Assembly (NCBI GenBank): GCA_040385525.1 | Contig: JAZKHE010000001.1 | Location: forward strand, 37,156-101,155 | Direction of reading: 5' to 3' | Origin: JAZKHE01 sp040385525 | GTDB lineage: Bacteria > Bacteroidota > Bacteroidia > UBA4408 | DNA length: 64,000 nt | Part shown: one piece after another, positions 1 through 8,227 of the stretch | Layout of the letters: each line of letters starts with the position of its first letter | How positions within the stretch are numbered: the first letter of the stretch is position 1 | Program-made: the position numbers and the translations under genes | The notes under the pieces: model-generated | The model's database searches: none | What the model was told of the DNA's origin: nothing | What the model saw: only the letters and a program-made list of their open reading frames with translations

Positions 1-389
1 TCGCCAATTTCCTGATAGTTATATCCTTCATAATCTCTCAATAATAAAACAGTTCGTTGTATTTCTGGCAAAATTGTAAGCGCTTTATTTAAAACATCTT
101 TTAAGTCAGAATAATTACTGCTAGTTTCAAACATAGATGTTTCAATAGTGTCAATACTTTGCTGTTTATTATCGCGTCTAATAAAATCAATCATGGTTCT
201 GTAACCCGTTGTAAACAAATACGATTTTGATTTTGCCGCATCAATCTCATCAACTTTTAGCCAAACTTTTTCAAAAGTATCTTGCACAATGTCTTTGGCC
301 TTATCTTTATCTCGAACACTTTTCAAGATAAATCGATACAGGCCATCAGCATGTAAATCAACACATTTGTTATATTCTTCTCTTGTCAA
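1..389 (-). CDS. ECF-type RNA polymerase sigma factor, C-terminus cut by window edge
   Basis: About 129 codons are visible before the frame runs off the left edge. The translation has a sigma region 2 signature (DKDKAKDIVQDTFEKVW) and the start of region 4 (LPEIQRTVLLLRDYEGYNY), which bind the -10 and -35 elements in this family. The order and spacing are those of short extracytoplasmic-function sigma factors. No ATG lies in the frame between the upstream stop (417-419) and region 2, so I chose TTG at 387-389, giving LTREEYNKC; this start is uncertain. An anti-sigma partner would lie to the left, outside the window, so the regulon cannot be inferred. Confidence 0.85.
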   Translation of the reverse strand, partial: MTREEYNKCVDLHADGLYRFILKSVRDKDKAKDIVQDTFEKVWLKVDEIDAAKSKSYLFTTGYRTMIDFIRRDNKQQSIDTIETSMFETSSNYSDLKDVLNKALTILPEIQRTVLLLRDYEGYNYQEIG

Positions 390-419
390 AAAAAGGCAGT
401 TTTGTTGTAAGACGATTTA

Positions 420-800
420 ACTAGGTTTAAAGTTACAGCGTACTTAAATTATTTTTGATTTATTTTATAACTAATTAACTATCAAATAGATAAACAGTTA
501 TTAAAAGTGAATTTAACTAAATAAAACATAAACTATTGTTTTAGAGTTAGTTACAACAATCAACAGCTGTTTATAAGGGCAAAACAAATTAATTAAAAAA
601 TTTAGTAAAACAATCTATCTTATTGATAATAAATAGATTATACTTATTAAAAAACTGAACGCAGATAACACTGATTAGTAGGATAAAATATGATTTTTAT
701 CTGTGCCAATCTTAACCATCTGCGTCCTCAGCGTTCTCTTTGAAAAAGTTCTGCAAGAAGTCTATTAAGAAAAACCAAAGATAAAATCTATAAAAAAGGG
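420..800. other. Gene-free intergenic stretch, very AT-rich
   Basis: Divergent spacer of about 390 bases between the sigma factor and the YciO-like gene. Positions 420-650 are almost pure A/T with no convincing frame. The right part holds an 80-bp degenerate inverted repeat (657-736). The promoter box of the next gene abuts its start codon. I see no RNA gene here. Confidence 0.6.
657..736. repeat. 80-bp intergenic element with GAACGC inverted ends
   Basis: Starts GAACGCAGATAACACTGATT and ends with the inverted counterpart CTGCGTcctCAGCGTTC. Both arms carry short motifs of the type ACGCAGAT / CTGAT / ATCTGTG. It resembles a family of short non-coding repeats that I recall from several bacterial phyla, but family membership is from memory and only one copy is present in this window. 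Confidence 0.5.
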
Positions 801-808
801 TAAATTTG
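801..808 (+). promoter_or_regulatory. -7 box TAAATTTG of the YciO-like gene
   Basis: Matches the Bacteroidota -7 consensus TAnnTTTG. Only three bases (CAC) separate it from the ATG at 812, so transcription would begin at or just beyond the start codon. Confidence 0.5.
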
Positions 809-811
809 CAC

Positions 812-1432
812 ATGCTTTTACAAATTCATCCTGAAAATCCTAACCCTCGCTACATCAAAACTATAATTGAATGTTTAAAAGATGGCGGAATAATTATTTA
901 CCCAACCGATACAGTTTATGGTTTGGGCTGCGATATTTATAAAGCAAAAGCTGTAGAACGCATCTGTAAGATTAAAAACGTAAAACCCGAAAAAAACAAT
1001 TTTTCGCTATTATTTAACGATTTTAGTCATTTGTCTGAGTTTACAAAACAAGTAGACAACACCACTTTTAAAGTAATGCGAAAAGTGTTGCCTGGTCCGT
1101 TTACTTTTATTTTAGAAGCCAACAGCAATGTGCCTAAAATATTTAAAGGAAATAAAAAAACCATCGGAATAAGAATACCCGACAATAAAATTTGCCACAC
1201 AATAATTAAAGAATTAGGCAACCCGATTATGTCAACATCAATAAAAGATGATGACGAGATAATTGAATACACAACCGACCCAGAATTAATTCACGAAAAA
1301 TTTGAACATTTAGTAGACATTGTAATTGATGGCGGATACGGAAACATTCACCCTTCAACAGTAGTTGATTGCAGCAACGGCGAATTTGAAATAATTAGAC
1401 AAGGCGCTGGAATTTTAGACGGAGTGGTTTAG
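812..1432 (+). CDS. Sua5/YciO/YrdC-family protein, YciO-like
   Basis: 206 residues, the usual length of YciO. The N-terminus has the IHPENPN opening and the YPTDTVYGLGC motif (residues 30-40) that forms the ATP/threonylcarbamoyl-AMP pocket in this fold. The family makes or handles threonylcarbamoyl-adenylate for the t6A modification of tRNA in the cytoplasm. The TIGIRIPDN stretch and overall spacing are closer to YciO than to the essential TsaC/Sua5 enzymes, so true TsaC activity is unproven. A TTG six bases upstream is also in frame, but ATG at 812 is preferred. The stop codon overlaps that of the convergent Rieske gene by four bases. Confidence 0.85.
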   Translation: MLLQIHPENPNPRYIKTIIECLKDGGIIIYPTDTVYGLGCDIYKAKAVERICKIKNVKPEKNNFSLLFNDFSHLSEFTKQVDNTTFKVMRKVLPGPFTFILEANSNVPKIFKGNKKTIGIRIPDNKICHTIIKELGNPIMSTSIKDDDEIIEYTTDPELIHEKFEHLVDIVIDGGYGNIHPSTVVDCSNGEFEIIRQGAGILDGVV

Positions 1433-1794
1433 AAAAATTTAAATCTGCTTTTTTCAAACTCAATAAAAACGCCATTTTCATCAACAACAACTTTATATAA
1501 TTGTAATGGTCCACAAGGATTAGAAACTGCTTTTCCATCAATTAAACTAAACGCATAACGATGCAAAGGGCAAACAATACTTTTGTTTTCGGCACATTTT
1601 GCACCCACTAAACTTGCTCCGTTATGCGGACATTTATTTTCGAAAGCATACAGAACATTGTTGTTGAGCAATAAACAAATTGTTTTGTTTTTTACTGTAA
1701 ATTTTTGCACATAGTTTTCTTTAAGCTGCGCTTTAGCGTCGAGCAAACTTTCAAAAATTTTAATTCGTTCGGTATAATAAACTCTTTTAAACAT
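1429..1794 (-). CDS. Rieske [2Fe-2S] domain protein
   Basis: 121 residues, a single small Rieske domain with no membrane anchor. The cluster ligands are visible as CPHNG (Cys55, His57) and CPLHRY (Cys75, His78). Stand-alone proteins of this type act as ferredoxins for oxygenases or as NirD-like subunits; no oxygenase is adjacent, so its partner is unknown. The start codon overlaps the stop of comEC (TAATG), so the two are translated from one message with comEC first. It is convergent with the YciO-like gene, sharing four bases. Confidence 0.85.
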   Translation of the reverse strand: MFKRVYYTERIKIFESLLDAKAQLKENYVQKFTVKNKTICLLLNNNVLYAFENKCPHNGASLVGAKCAENKSIVCPLHRYAFSLIDGKAVSNPCGPLQLYKVVVDENGVFIEFEKSRFKFF

Positions 1795-3884
1795 TACAAT
1801 CGTATCGTTTTTGTTTGTAGCACATAACGCACATTAAAATTTCTTTTTTGCAGCCAAGCCGACATTTCTGTTGCTTTATACAAAGGAACTGAACCATCTA
1901 AAACAATATTTTTGCAAGTGAGTTTTTCAGCAATTTTTTTAAATTGTTTAACAGAAATATTACCAACAATTACATAATCTAATTTTGAATTAAAATTGTA
2001 TTTAGAGGTTTCTTTGTTCAACAAATAAGCGCTTGTATATGGTGTAAAAACAATGTTTTGATTGGTTTTATAAAAATCTAAATTATCCGACTTTAAATTA
2101 TAAACCGATTGCTGACTTATAGTTTCTGCATTTTGTTTTGTAATAAAATTACTCATCCATTTTTTTGAAAAACTATCTTTATAAAAATTGCTATCTGCTA
2201 TAATAACGGCATTATTGTTTGATGTAAAGGTATAAACCGATTTTTTCTTTATTGCATGTATTTGTACAATTGTCGAGTCTAAAATGTTGTGTTTTTCAAT
2301 AGTTGAAACAATTGAAAATAAAAGCAAAAGCAGTAAACTATAAACAAGGTGTTTTCCTTTTTTGGTATAAAAAAACAAAAGAAAAAAACCTAAAAAAGCA
2401 TAGACAATAAACATATCTGTAATCGAAAAATAAATGTGTTGTATAGATGCGTTTGGTAATTTTGTAATTAACTCAGAACAAAACAGAAGAAATGAAATTG
2501 TTTGATTAAACAGCCAAGCAATAGGCGCGGCAATAAAAGCGATTTTACCCAGCAAAGCCAAGGCCAAACCCAAGTACAAAATAATTGTAGACAACGGAAT
2601 AATAATAAGATTCGCCAACAAAAAATAAGTTGGAAATTGATTAAAATAATACAAACTAATTGGCAAAGTAATTAGTTGTGCAGAAATAGATACACTTACA
2701 ATTGACCAAATTTGTTTGCTTAACCAGTTTTGTGGTTCGTATAGTTTATCAAAAAGCGGATTAAAAGTTACAATTCCTAAAACCGCTAAATACGAAAGTT
2801 GAAAACCAACATCAAAAAGTGTTAAAGGATTTACAAGCAGTAAAATAAAAGCAGAAGCGCTCATGCTATTAAAAATAGACGCTCTTTGCTTTAACAATTG
2901 TGCCACTACAACGATTGAAAACATTGCCGCAGAGCGCATAACCGATGGCGACAAACCCGTTACAGAAGCATAAAACCAAAGTGAAAATAATAACAAAACC
3001 GCTTTAATTATTTTACCATATTTTAGCTTTTCTACAAACTGAAACATCGACGAAAAAACATAAAATATTATCGCCACATGCAAGCCCGAAACCGATAAAA
3101 TATGCAACACACCAGCTTCCGAAAATAAACTATAAGTATCATTGGTAAGTTTGTCTTCGTAACCAATAACTAATGCCGCAGCTACAGCAAAATTGTTTTC
3201 GGTTATTTTATTTTCAGTTAAAATATCAAGAAAATAATCGCGTACCGATAGCGACCATTTTTTTATTGGATTGCCTTTATCTTTTTCATAAAAAGCCCAA
3301 ACCGAATTGTTGGCAACGTAAGTTTGAAAATAAATATTATGGTTTTCTAAATAGTTTTTGTAGTTGTATTCGTATGGGTCTAGCGGCTCTTCAACTTTTG
3401 TAATTGTTGTGTTTAATACCAAAACATCGCCATAATTTATGTTTTTACTTAAATTATCTTTTCTAAAATAAGCAAGAATTTTTCCTTGTGTTTTATGCCA
3501 TTTAAGGTTTTGATTTATTGAAATGATTTCGGCTTCAACCTTAATAGTTTTTTCTTTTTCAACTGGAGATTCTACAACTTTGAAAAGTACTTTCGAATCG
3601 CTCAATAAATAATTTCCTGCAAAGTTATTGCTGTTTTTATCTACCTGAAAATGATATGAAATAGCACCAACAAAAAACAAAAAAAAGTTTAATGCAAAAC
3701 CACTAAACCATCTCCATGTATAATTTTTAGATTTTGTTTTTGTAGCAAAAAATAAAACGCCAAATAAAATCGAAAAACAAATGTAAACAGTAAGATTTAA
3801 CTCAACTAAAGAGGCAAAAACAACTCCTAAAGCAAAGGCTATAAAAATGCGCAAAAAAGGATGTTCGTGCCAGTTAATTTTCAC
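1794..3884 (-). CDS. comEC: ComEC/Rec2-family DNA uptake channel protein
   Basis: 696 residues. N-terminal membrane segments (about 10-80) precede a soluble domain of the DUF4131 type (about 80-220). The hydrophobic Competence domain follows (about 230-510), with the characteristic LHILSVSGLHVAI and GLSPSVMRSA motifs. The family forms the inner-membrane channel through which single-stranded DNA enters during transformation. After the last membrane span (about 495-530), the C-terminal 160 residues lack the HxHxDH metal site of the metallo-beta-lactamase domain found in Firmicutes ComEC, so the nuclease module appears degenerate or absent. It is the first gene of a two-gene unit with the Rieske protein, and divergent from kup. 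Confidence 0.92.
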   Translation of the reverse strand: MKINWHEHPFLRIFIAFALGVVFASLVELNLTVYICFSILFGVLFFATKTKSKNYTWRWFSGFALNFFLFFVGAISYHFQVDKNSNNFAGNYLLSDSKVLFKVVESPVEKEKTIKVEAEIISINQNLKWHKTQGKILAYFRKDNLSKNINYGDVLVLNTTITKVEEPLDPYEYNYKNYLENHNIYFQTYVANNSVWAFYEKDKGNPIKKWSLSVRDYFLDILTENKITENNFAVAAALVIGYEDKLTNDTYSLFSEAGVLHILSVSGLHVAIIFYVFSSMFQFVEKLKYGKIIKAVLLLFSLWFYASVTGLSPSVMRSAAMFSIVVVAQLLKQRASIFNSMSASAFILLLVNPLTLFDVGFQLSYLAVLGIVTFNPLFDKLYEPQNWLSKQIWSIVSVSISAQLITLPISLYYFNQFPTYFLLANLIIIPLSTIILYLGLALALLGKIAFIAAPIAWLFNQTISFLLFCSELITKLPNASIQHIYFSITDMFIVYAFLGFFLLFFYTKKGKHLVYSLLLLLLFSIVSTIEKHNILDSTIVQIHAIKKKSVYTFTSNNNAVIIADSNFYKDSFSKKWMSNFITKQNAETISQQSVYNLKSDNLDFYKTNQNIVFTPYTSAYLLNKETSKYNFNSKLDYVIVGNISVKQFKKIAEKLTCKNIVLDGSVPLYKATEMSAWLQKRNFNVRYVLQTKTIRL

Positions 3885-3945
3885 TTTGGTAAATAGAATT
3901 ATTCTAATTTAATGAGAAATGTAGATAAAAAAAATTTGTTTTTAA

Positions 3946-3973
3946 TTGGCAATTAATTTGTTTTATACCTTTG
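3946..3973 (+). promoter_or_regulatory. Promoter of kup
   Basis: TTG at 3946-3948, a 17-base spacer and TACCTTTG at 3966-3973 match the Bacteroidota sigma consensus. The leader to the ATG is 23 bases. Confidence 0.6.
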
Positions 3974-3996
3974 TTGCGTTTTAAAACAAAAAAATC

Positions 3997-5943
3997 ATGT
4001 CTGCAGATCATCATCATGGTGCGCACCGCCTACACATAGCGGGTTTATTAGTTACTTTAGGAATTATTTATGGCGATATTGGAACATCTCCATTATACGT
4101 TTTAAAAGCAATAATTGGCGACAGGCCTATTACCGAACAATTAGTTTTGGGAGGCGTTTCTTGTATTTTTTGGACATTAACGCTACAAACCACTCTAAAA
4201 TATGTTGTTTTAACACTACGTGCCGATAATAAAGGCGAAGGTGGGATTTTTTCTCTGTATACTCTTGTAAAAAGAACAAAAGTAAAATGGTTGTTGTTTC
4301 CAGCAATAATTGGTGGTAGCGCTGTTTTAGCAGAAGGAATTATTACTCCTGCCATTTCGGTTTCGTCTGCCGTAGAAGGTTTGTTGTTTTTAAAACCAGA
4401 TTTAAATACTGTTCCAATTATCATAGCTATTATTATTCTTTTATTTTTTATCCAGCAATTTGGAACTAACCTAATTGGTAAATCATTTGGGCCAATTATG
4501 TTTATTTGGTTTGGTATGTTGGCAATTTTAGGCACTATTTCTTTAAGCGGAAATTGGTCTGTTTTAAAAGCAATGAACCCATACTATGCTTACGATTTAC
4601 TTTCTAATTACCCTAAAGGTTTTTGGTTGTTAGGCGCTGTGTTTTTATGTACTACTGGTGCCGAAGCTTTGTATTCCGATTTAGGACATTGTGGTAAAGA
4701 AAACATTAGGGTTGGCTGGATGTTTGTTAAAACTTCATTACTCTTAAATTATTTTGGACAAGCAGCGTGGCTGTTACAAAACGAAGGCACATTACTTGCT
4801 GGTAAAAACCCGTTTTTTTCGCTAATGCCAGAGTGGTTTTTAATAACAGGAATTATTATTGCAACTATTTCTACTGTTGTTGCAAGTCAAGCTTTAATTA
4901 GTGGTTCTTTTACTTTGGTTAACGAGGCTATGCGATTAAACTTATGGCCAAAAGTAAAAATTAAATACCCAACTTTACTAAAAGGACAAATGTATATACC
5001 AAGTGTAAACTGGTTTTTGTTAGCGGGTTGCATTGGTATTGTTTTATATTTTAGAGAATCATCTAAAATGGAAGCTGCTTATGGTTTAACAATTGCAATA
5101 GGTATGATTATGTCAACCATGTTGTTGTTTTTTTATATGCGAATTAAAAAATATTCGAGCATTGTAATTGGTGCTTTTTTAATAACGTATTTAATAATTG
5201 AATATTCATTTCTTATTGCCAACTTAGAAAAACTACCTCATGGCGGTTGGATAAGTTTAATGATTTGTTTTTTATTAATTTCAGTAATGTGGATTTGGTA
5301 CGATGCCAAAAAAATTAGAAACAGTTACGTAGAATTTGTGAAAATTGACGACTATTTAGGTCTCCTTAAAGATTTAAGTACCGATTTAAGCGTGCCCAAA
5401 TACTCAACACATTTGGTGTATTTAACCAGCGCCGAAAAAGCTGACGAAATTGAATCAAAAGTAATTTATTCCATTTTACAAAAACAACCAAAACGTGCCG
5501 ACATATACTGGATGGTGCACTTGCACGTTGTTGATGAACCCTACAGAATGGAATACAAAGTAAAACATTTAGCCGAAGATGATGTAATTCGTGTTGATAT
5601 TATTTTAGGATTTAGAGTAGCTCCACGTATTAATTTAATGTTTAGAAAAGTAGTTCAAGATTTAGTAAAAAATAAAGAAGTTGATATTACAAGTAGATAC
5701 GAATCCTTAAATAAAAACAACGTAATTGGCGATTTTAGATTTGTAGTGATTGAGAAATTCTTATCGTATGATAACGATATGCCGCTTTATGAAAAACTAG
5801 TTTTAGACGTTTATTTTTTCTTGAAAAACATAAGTTTATCAGAAGAAAAAGCGTTTGGATTAGACACCAGTTCTGTTGCTATTGAGAAGTTTCCGCTTAT
5901 CTTATCTCCAGCAACTCAAATTAATTTAAAACGAATTGAGTAG
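3997..5943 (+). CDS. kup: Kup-family low-affinity potassium uptake permease
   Basis: 648 residues, normal for Kup (about 620-650). The N-terminus carries the family signature GIIYGDIGTSPLYVLK, followed by GGIFSLYTLVKR and LAEGIITPAISV. About twelve transmembrane helices span residues 14-440, and a hydrophilic cytoplasmic tail of about 200 residues follows. Kup imports K+ together with protons across the inner membrane. The N-terminal DHHHGAH cluster is His-rich but short. The gene has its own good promoter, and a 47-base gap separates it from the downstream PP2C-like gene, so cotranscription is possible. Start ATG 3997 has no in-frame rival. Confidence 0.95.
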   Translation: MSADHHHGAHRLHIAGLLVTLGIIYGDIGTSPLYVLKAIIGDRPITEQLVLGGVSCIFWTLTLQTTLKYVVLTLRADNKGEGGIFSLYTLVKRTKVKWLLFPAIIGGSAVLAEGIITPAISVSSAVEGLLFLKPDLNTVPIIIAIIILLFFIQQFGTNLIGKSFGPIMFIWFGMLAILGTISLSGNWSVLKAMNPYYAYDLLSNYPKGFWLLGAVFLCTTGAEALYSDLGHCGKENIRVGWMFVKTSLLLNYFGQAAWLLQNEGTLLAGKNPFFSLMPEWFLITGIIIATISTVVASQALISGSFTLVNEAMRLNLWPKVKIKYPTLLKGQMYIPSVNWFLLAGCIGIVLYFRESSKMEAAYGLTIAIGMIMSTMLLFFYMRIKKYSSIVIGAFLITYLIIEYSFLIANLEKLPHGGWISLMICFLLISVMWIWYDAKKIRNSYVEFVKIDDYLGLLKDLSTDLSVPKYSTHLVYLTSAEKADEIESKVIYSILQKQPKRADIYWMVHLHVVDEPYRMEYKVKHLAEDDVIRVDIILGFRVAPRINLMFRKVVQDLVKNKEVDITSRYESLNKNNVIGDFRFVVIEKFLSYDNDMPLYEKLVLDVYFFLKNISLSEEKAFGLDTSSVAIEKFPLILSPATQINLKRIE

Positions 5944-5990
5944 AAAATTTTCTGCCATTTTATTAAAAAGTTAAATCATACATTTAAAAG

Positions 5991-7466
5991 ATGACAAAGT
6001 TATTAGTGCGTTTTATTTTTGCTGCGTTGGTGTTTAGCTTTAGTTTTTCTTTTGCAGAAAACACTGATGACTTAATAAAAAATGCAGCACAACAAGCAAA
6101 AAGTGGCAAGCTAGAAAAAGCATCACTAACGCTTAGTAAGGCACAAAAAAATGCTAAATCAGAAAACGAAAAAACACAGATTGACGAAGTTTATCAGTCA
6201 ATAATAAAAGCCTATTTGCGCGATTTAGATTATGTTTCGGCTTATGATGTGCAAAAAAAACGCATAAAAAATTTAGAAGATTTATACGAAACAAAAGCTC
6301 AAAAAAAAATTGATGCGCTCGAAAAAAAAATAAAAAGCAACAACAAACAATTAGAAAAAGAAAAGACTAAAGAAGAAGTAAAACCAAAAGAAAACAAGAA
6401 CAAAGAAGAAACCAAAAATAGTAATAATTCTCTTTTACTTTGGCTAATTATCGTTGCTCTTTTAGTAGTTTTAATTTGGGTTTATTTACAAAAAAACAAA
6501 CTAATTTCTACTCTCAAAAATCAGCTAAACACCAATTCAGTTGAGCCTAGCAACACATTAAAAACAAACACAACAGACTACAAAGTTGTGGAGCTAAACA
6601 ACAAAATAAATTATTTACAGCAACAATTAGAACTAAAAGAAAAAAACATACAAACTACTACCGAAGCAAACAACAAATTACAACGTGAATTAGAATCATT
6701 AAAAACAGAATTACAAAAAGTTGAAGAAAAACCTATTGCACAGCCCGTTATTGTTGAAACAGAAAAAACTAACACGTCTTTAAGTTTACAAAACTACATA
6801 CTACCGCGTAGTGAATTTGTGAAACATCTTTTTGGCCAACATTTTGTGTTTAATACATTAGCAAACAATAATAGTTTGTATTGGTTCGATTCTATTGAGG
6901 GTAGAGTTTACTTTGCAATTGCCCATTACACCAACAATTCTACAACTAATAGCGAATTAAACTTTATTTTATTTTCGCTTTTAAACAGAGCCATTCACGA
7001 ATACGGAAAAGAAAAACCTGCGGAAATTTTAAGACAAGTAAATGCCAATTGGCAAGAGTTTGTTGGTCTTGAAAACGAAGAATCGCTTATAAAACAAGAA
7101 ATTGCAATGAGTGTTTGCTGTTATAATATTTTTAATAATCAATTAGAATACGCAGGCGCAAATAATTCTATTACAATTATTCGCGACAAAACACCAGAAG
7201 AAAAAGCGCTGTATGTTTTAAATGCCGATACAGAATACATCAACACAAAAAGTGCCGAAAAACAGTTTGCGTTTACCAACCAAGTTGTTGAAACAAAACA
7301 CGGAGATCGTTTGTTTTTAATGAACGTTGCGATTGAAAATGCTCAAGTCAACAATCAATTACAACAAGTGTTTTTACAACATTCTAATTCACCAATTGCA
7401 GAAACTCAAGCTCAATTAAACAAATTGAGCTTACCCGAAACACTTGTTATTGGTATAGATATTTAA
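5991..7466 (+). CDS. Membrane-anchored protein with degenerate PP2C/SpoIIE-like domain
   Basis: 491 residues: signal peptide (1-22), helical TPR-like/coiled-coil periplasmic part (25-140), one membrane helix (147-166), coiled coil (198-246) and a C-terminal domain (about 275-491). The C-terminal domain aligns by eye with the PP2C phosphatase encoded at 16727-18514: LEYAGANNSITIIR matches ITYAAANNPVWIAR, and the ending LPETLVIGIDI matches IDDVCLIGVQI. Every metal-binding Asp position appears lost: GDFYW is NNSLYWF, ADSTGHG is AHYTNNS, GMDCS is IAMSV, TDGF is MNVAI, and DDV is PETL. I therefore infer a catalytically dead pseudophosphatase that may bind a partner. It follows kup and ends at a strong bidirectional terminator. 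Confidence 0.65.
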   Translation: MTKLLVRFIFAALVFSFSFSFAENTDDLIKNAAQQAKSGKLEKASLTLSKAQKNAKSENEKTQIDEVYQSIIKAYLRDLDYVSAYDVQKKRIKNLEDLYETKAQKKIDALEKKIKSNNKQLEKEKTKEEVKPKENKNKEETKNSNNSLLLWLIIVALLVVLIWVYLQKNKLISTLKNQLNTNSVEPSNTLKTNTTDYKVVELNNKINYLQQQLELKEKNIQTTTEANNKLQRELESLKTELQKVEEKPIAQPVIVETEKTNTSLSLQNYILPRSEFVKHLFGQHFVFNTLANNNSLYWFDSIEGRVYFAIAHYTNNSTTNSELNFILFSLLNRAIHEYGKEKPAEILRQVNANWQEFVGLENEESLIKQEIAMSVCCYNIFNNQLEYAGANNSITIIRDKTPEEKALYVLNADTEYINTKSAEKQFAFTNQVVETKHGDRLFLMNVAIENAQVNNQLQQVFLQHSNSPIAETQAQLNKLSLPETLVIGIDI

Positions 7467-7481
7467 ATTATAATTTAATAG

Positions 7482-7514
7482 AAAAAAGAGCCTCTAAATC
7501 AGAGGCTCTTTTTT
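7482..7514. terminator. Bidirectional rho-independent terminator
   Basis: A perfect 14-bp stem, AAAAAAGAGCCTCT with AGAGGCTCTTTTTT, and a five-base loop. A-runs and T-runs on both sides let it serve both the PP2C-like gene (plus strand) and the convergent lipoprotein operon (minus strand). Confidence 0.9.
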
Positions 7515-7518
7515 TTAT

Positions 7519-7887
7519 TTATTCAGCTACAGGAATTGAAATAATTTGTTCTGATTCCGTTTTAATTACTATTGCAACACCGCCCGTTACAATGCTTTTA
7601 TAAGCGCTGTCGTAACCAATATGATACAAATAGTATTTGCCTTTTTTTAATGCGTGAAAATGCGCATGGTCGCCCTCAACATTTGCTTGCGCATCAAAGT
7701 CAGATGGTTCTGTTCCTGGCAAATCGGTTGCATTGTATTTAATATACACCACACCGTTTTTTATTGGGTCCTCGTGGTGCTCAGGAAATGCTGATATTGA
7801 TGCGTTTCCACCCGTACCAGCCTTTTTACAAGCAACAAACAAACTCGTTGTTAAAACAATAAAAAAAGTGGCTTGTAATAATTTCAT
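7519..7887 (-). CDS. Small lipoprotein of unknown function
   Basis: 122 residues. A signal peptide ends in a lipobox (SLFVAC, Cys20), so it is probably an outer-membrane or periplasmic lipoprotein. The rest (YIKYNATDLPG, HALKKGKYYLYHIGYD, VTGGVAIVI) looks like a small beta-sandwich of the carboxypeptidase-regulatory type, but I do not recognise a family. Its start overlaps the stop of the upstream gene (TAATG), so the two are translationally linked. It ends just before the bidirectional terminator. Confidence 0.75.
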   Translation of the reverse strand: MKLLQATFFIVLTTSLFVACKKAGTGGNASISAFPEHHEDPIKNGVVYIKYNATDLPGTEPSDFDAQANVEGDHAHFHALKKGKYYLYHIGYDSAYKSIVTGGVAIVIKTESEQIISIPVAE

Positions 7888-8159
7888 TACTTCGCTTTTT
7901 TAGTGTCTTTTGCTTTTGTATCTTTCTTTTTATCAGTTGCGGGTGCAGTTGCTTCAACTTTACAACTAGCGCAAGGTGTGTAGCCTTTCTTTTTTGCTGC
8001 AGATAATTCCAATCCTGTTTTACCCGTTTTAACAATGCTACAATTTTTTGCGTGGTATTTTTTTCCACTTTCTGTAACATAAACTGTTTGAGCATTTACG
8101 CTGCTAAACATAAACAATACATTAACTAATAATGCAATAAAAAATAGTTTCGTTTTCAT
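7887..8159 (-). CDS. Small secreted cysteine-containing protein with Lys-rich tail
   Basis: 90 residues. A signal peptide (1-23, cut after VNAQ) precedes a compact motif YVTESGKKYHAKNC...GYTPCASCK. That pattern of YHxxxC and a PCxxC pair recurs as a small metal-binding-like module (Ada zinc-binding-like or nuclease-associated) in secreted bacterial proteins. A Lys/Ala/Asp tail (about 68-90) is of low complexity. The three cysteines plus His could bind one metal; this is inference. First gene of a two-gene unit with the lipoprotein. Confidence 0.75.
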   Translation of the reverse strand: MKTKLFFIALLVNVLFMFSSVNAQTVYVTESGKKYHAKNCSIVKTGKTGLELSAAKKKGYTPCASCKVEATAPATDKKKDTKAKDTKKAK

Positions 8160-8185
8160 AATTATAAATTTATTGGTTAAAAAAA

Positions 8186-8208
8186 AACTCCATCAAAGCG
8201 ATGGAGTT
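8186..8208 (-). terminator. Rho-independent terminator of the 8228-9585 operon
   Basis: Nine-bp stem AACTCCATC / GATGGAGTT with a five-base loop. On the minus strand it is followed by a T-run. Confidence 0.85.
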
Positions 8209-8227
8209 GTATATTAATTTTAGTAAA

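Noticed and set aside
420..800. tRNA or small RNA gene in the first large gap
   Set aside because: No cloverleaf pattern, no conserved T-loop sequence and no terminator hairpin were found.
4068..4535. 155-codon open frame opposite kup
   Set aside because: Antisense shadow of a highly conserved membrane-protein gene; no start context, no recognisable product.
7826..8095. 89-codon open frame antisense/overlapping the small secreted Cys protein
   Set aside because: It is in another frame of the same strand over two well-supported genes, has no signal or family pattern, and is Lys-rich by shadow.
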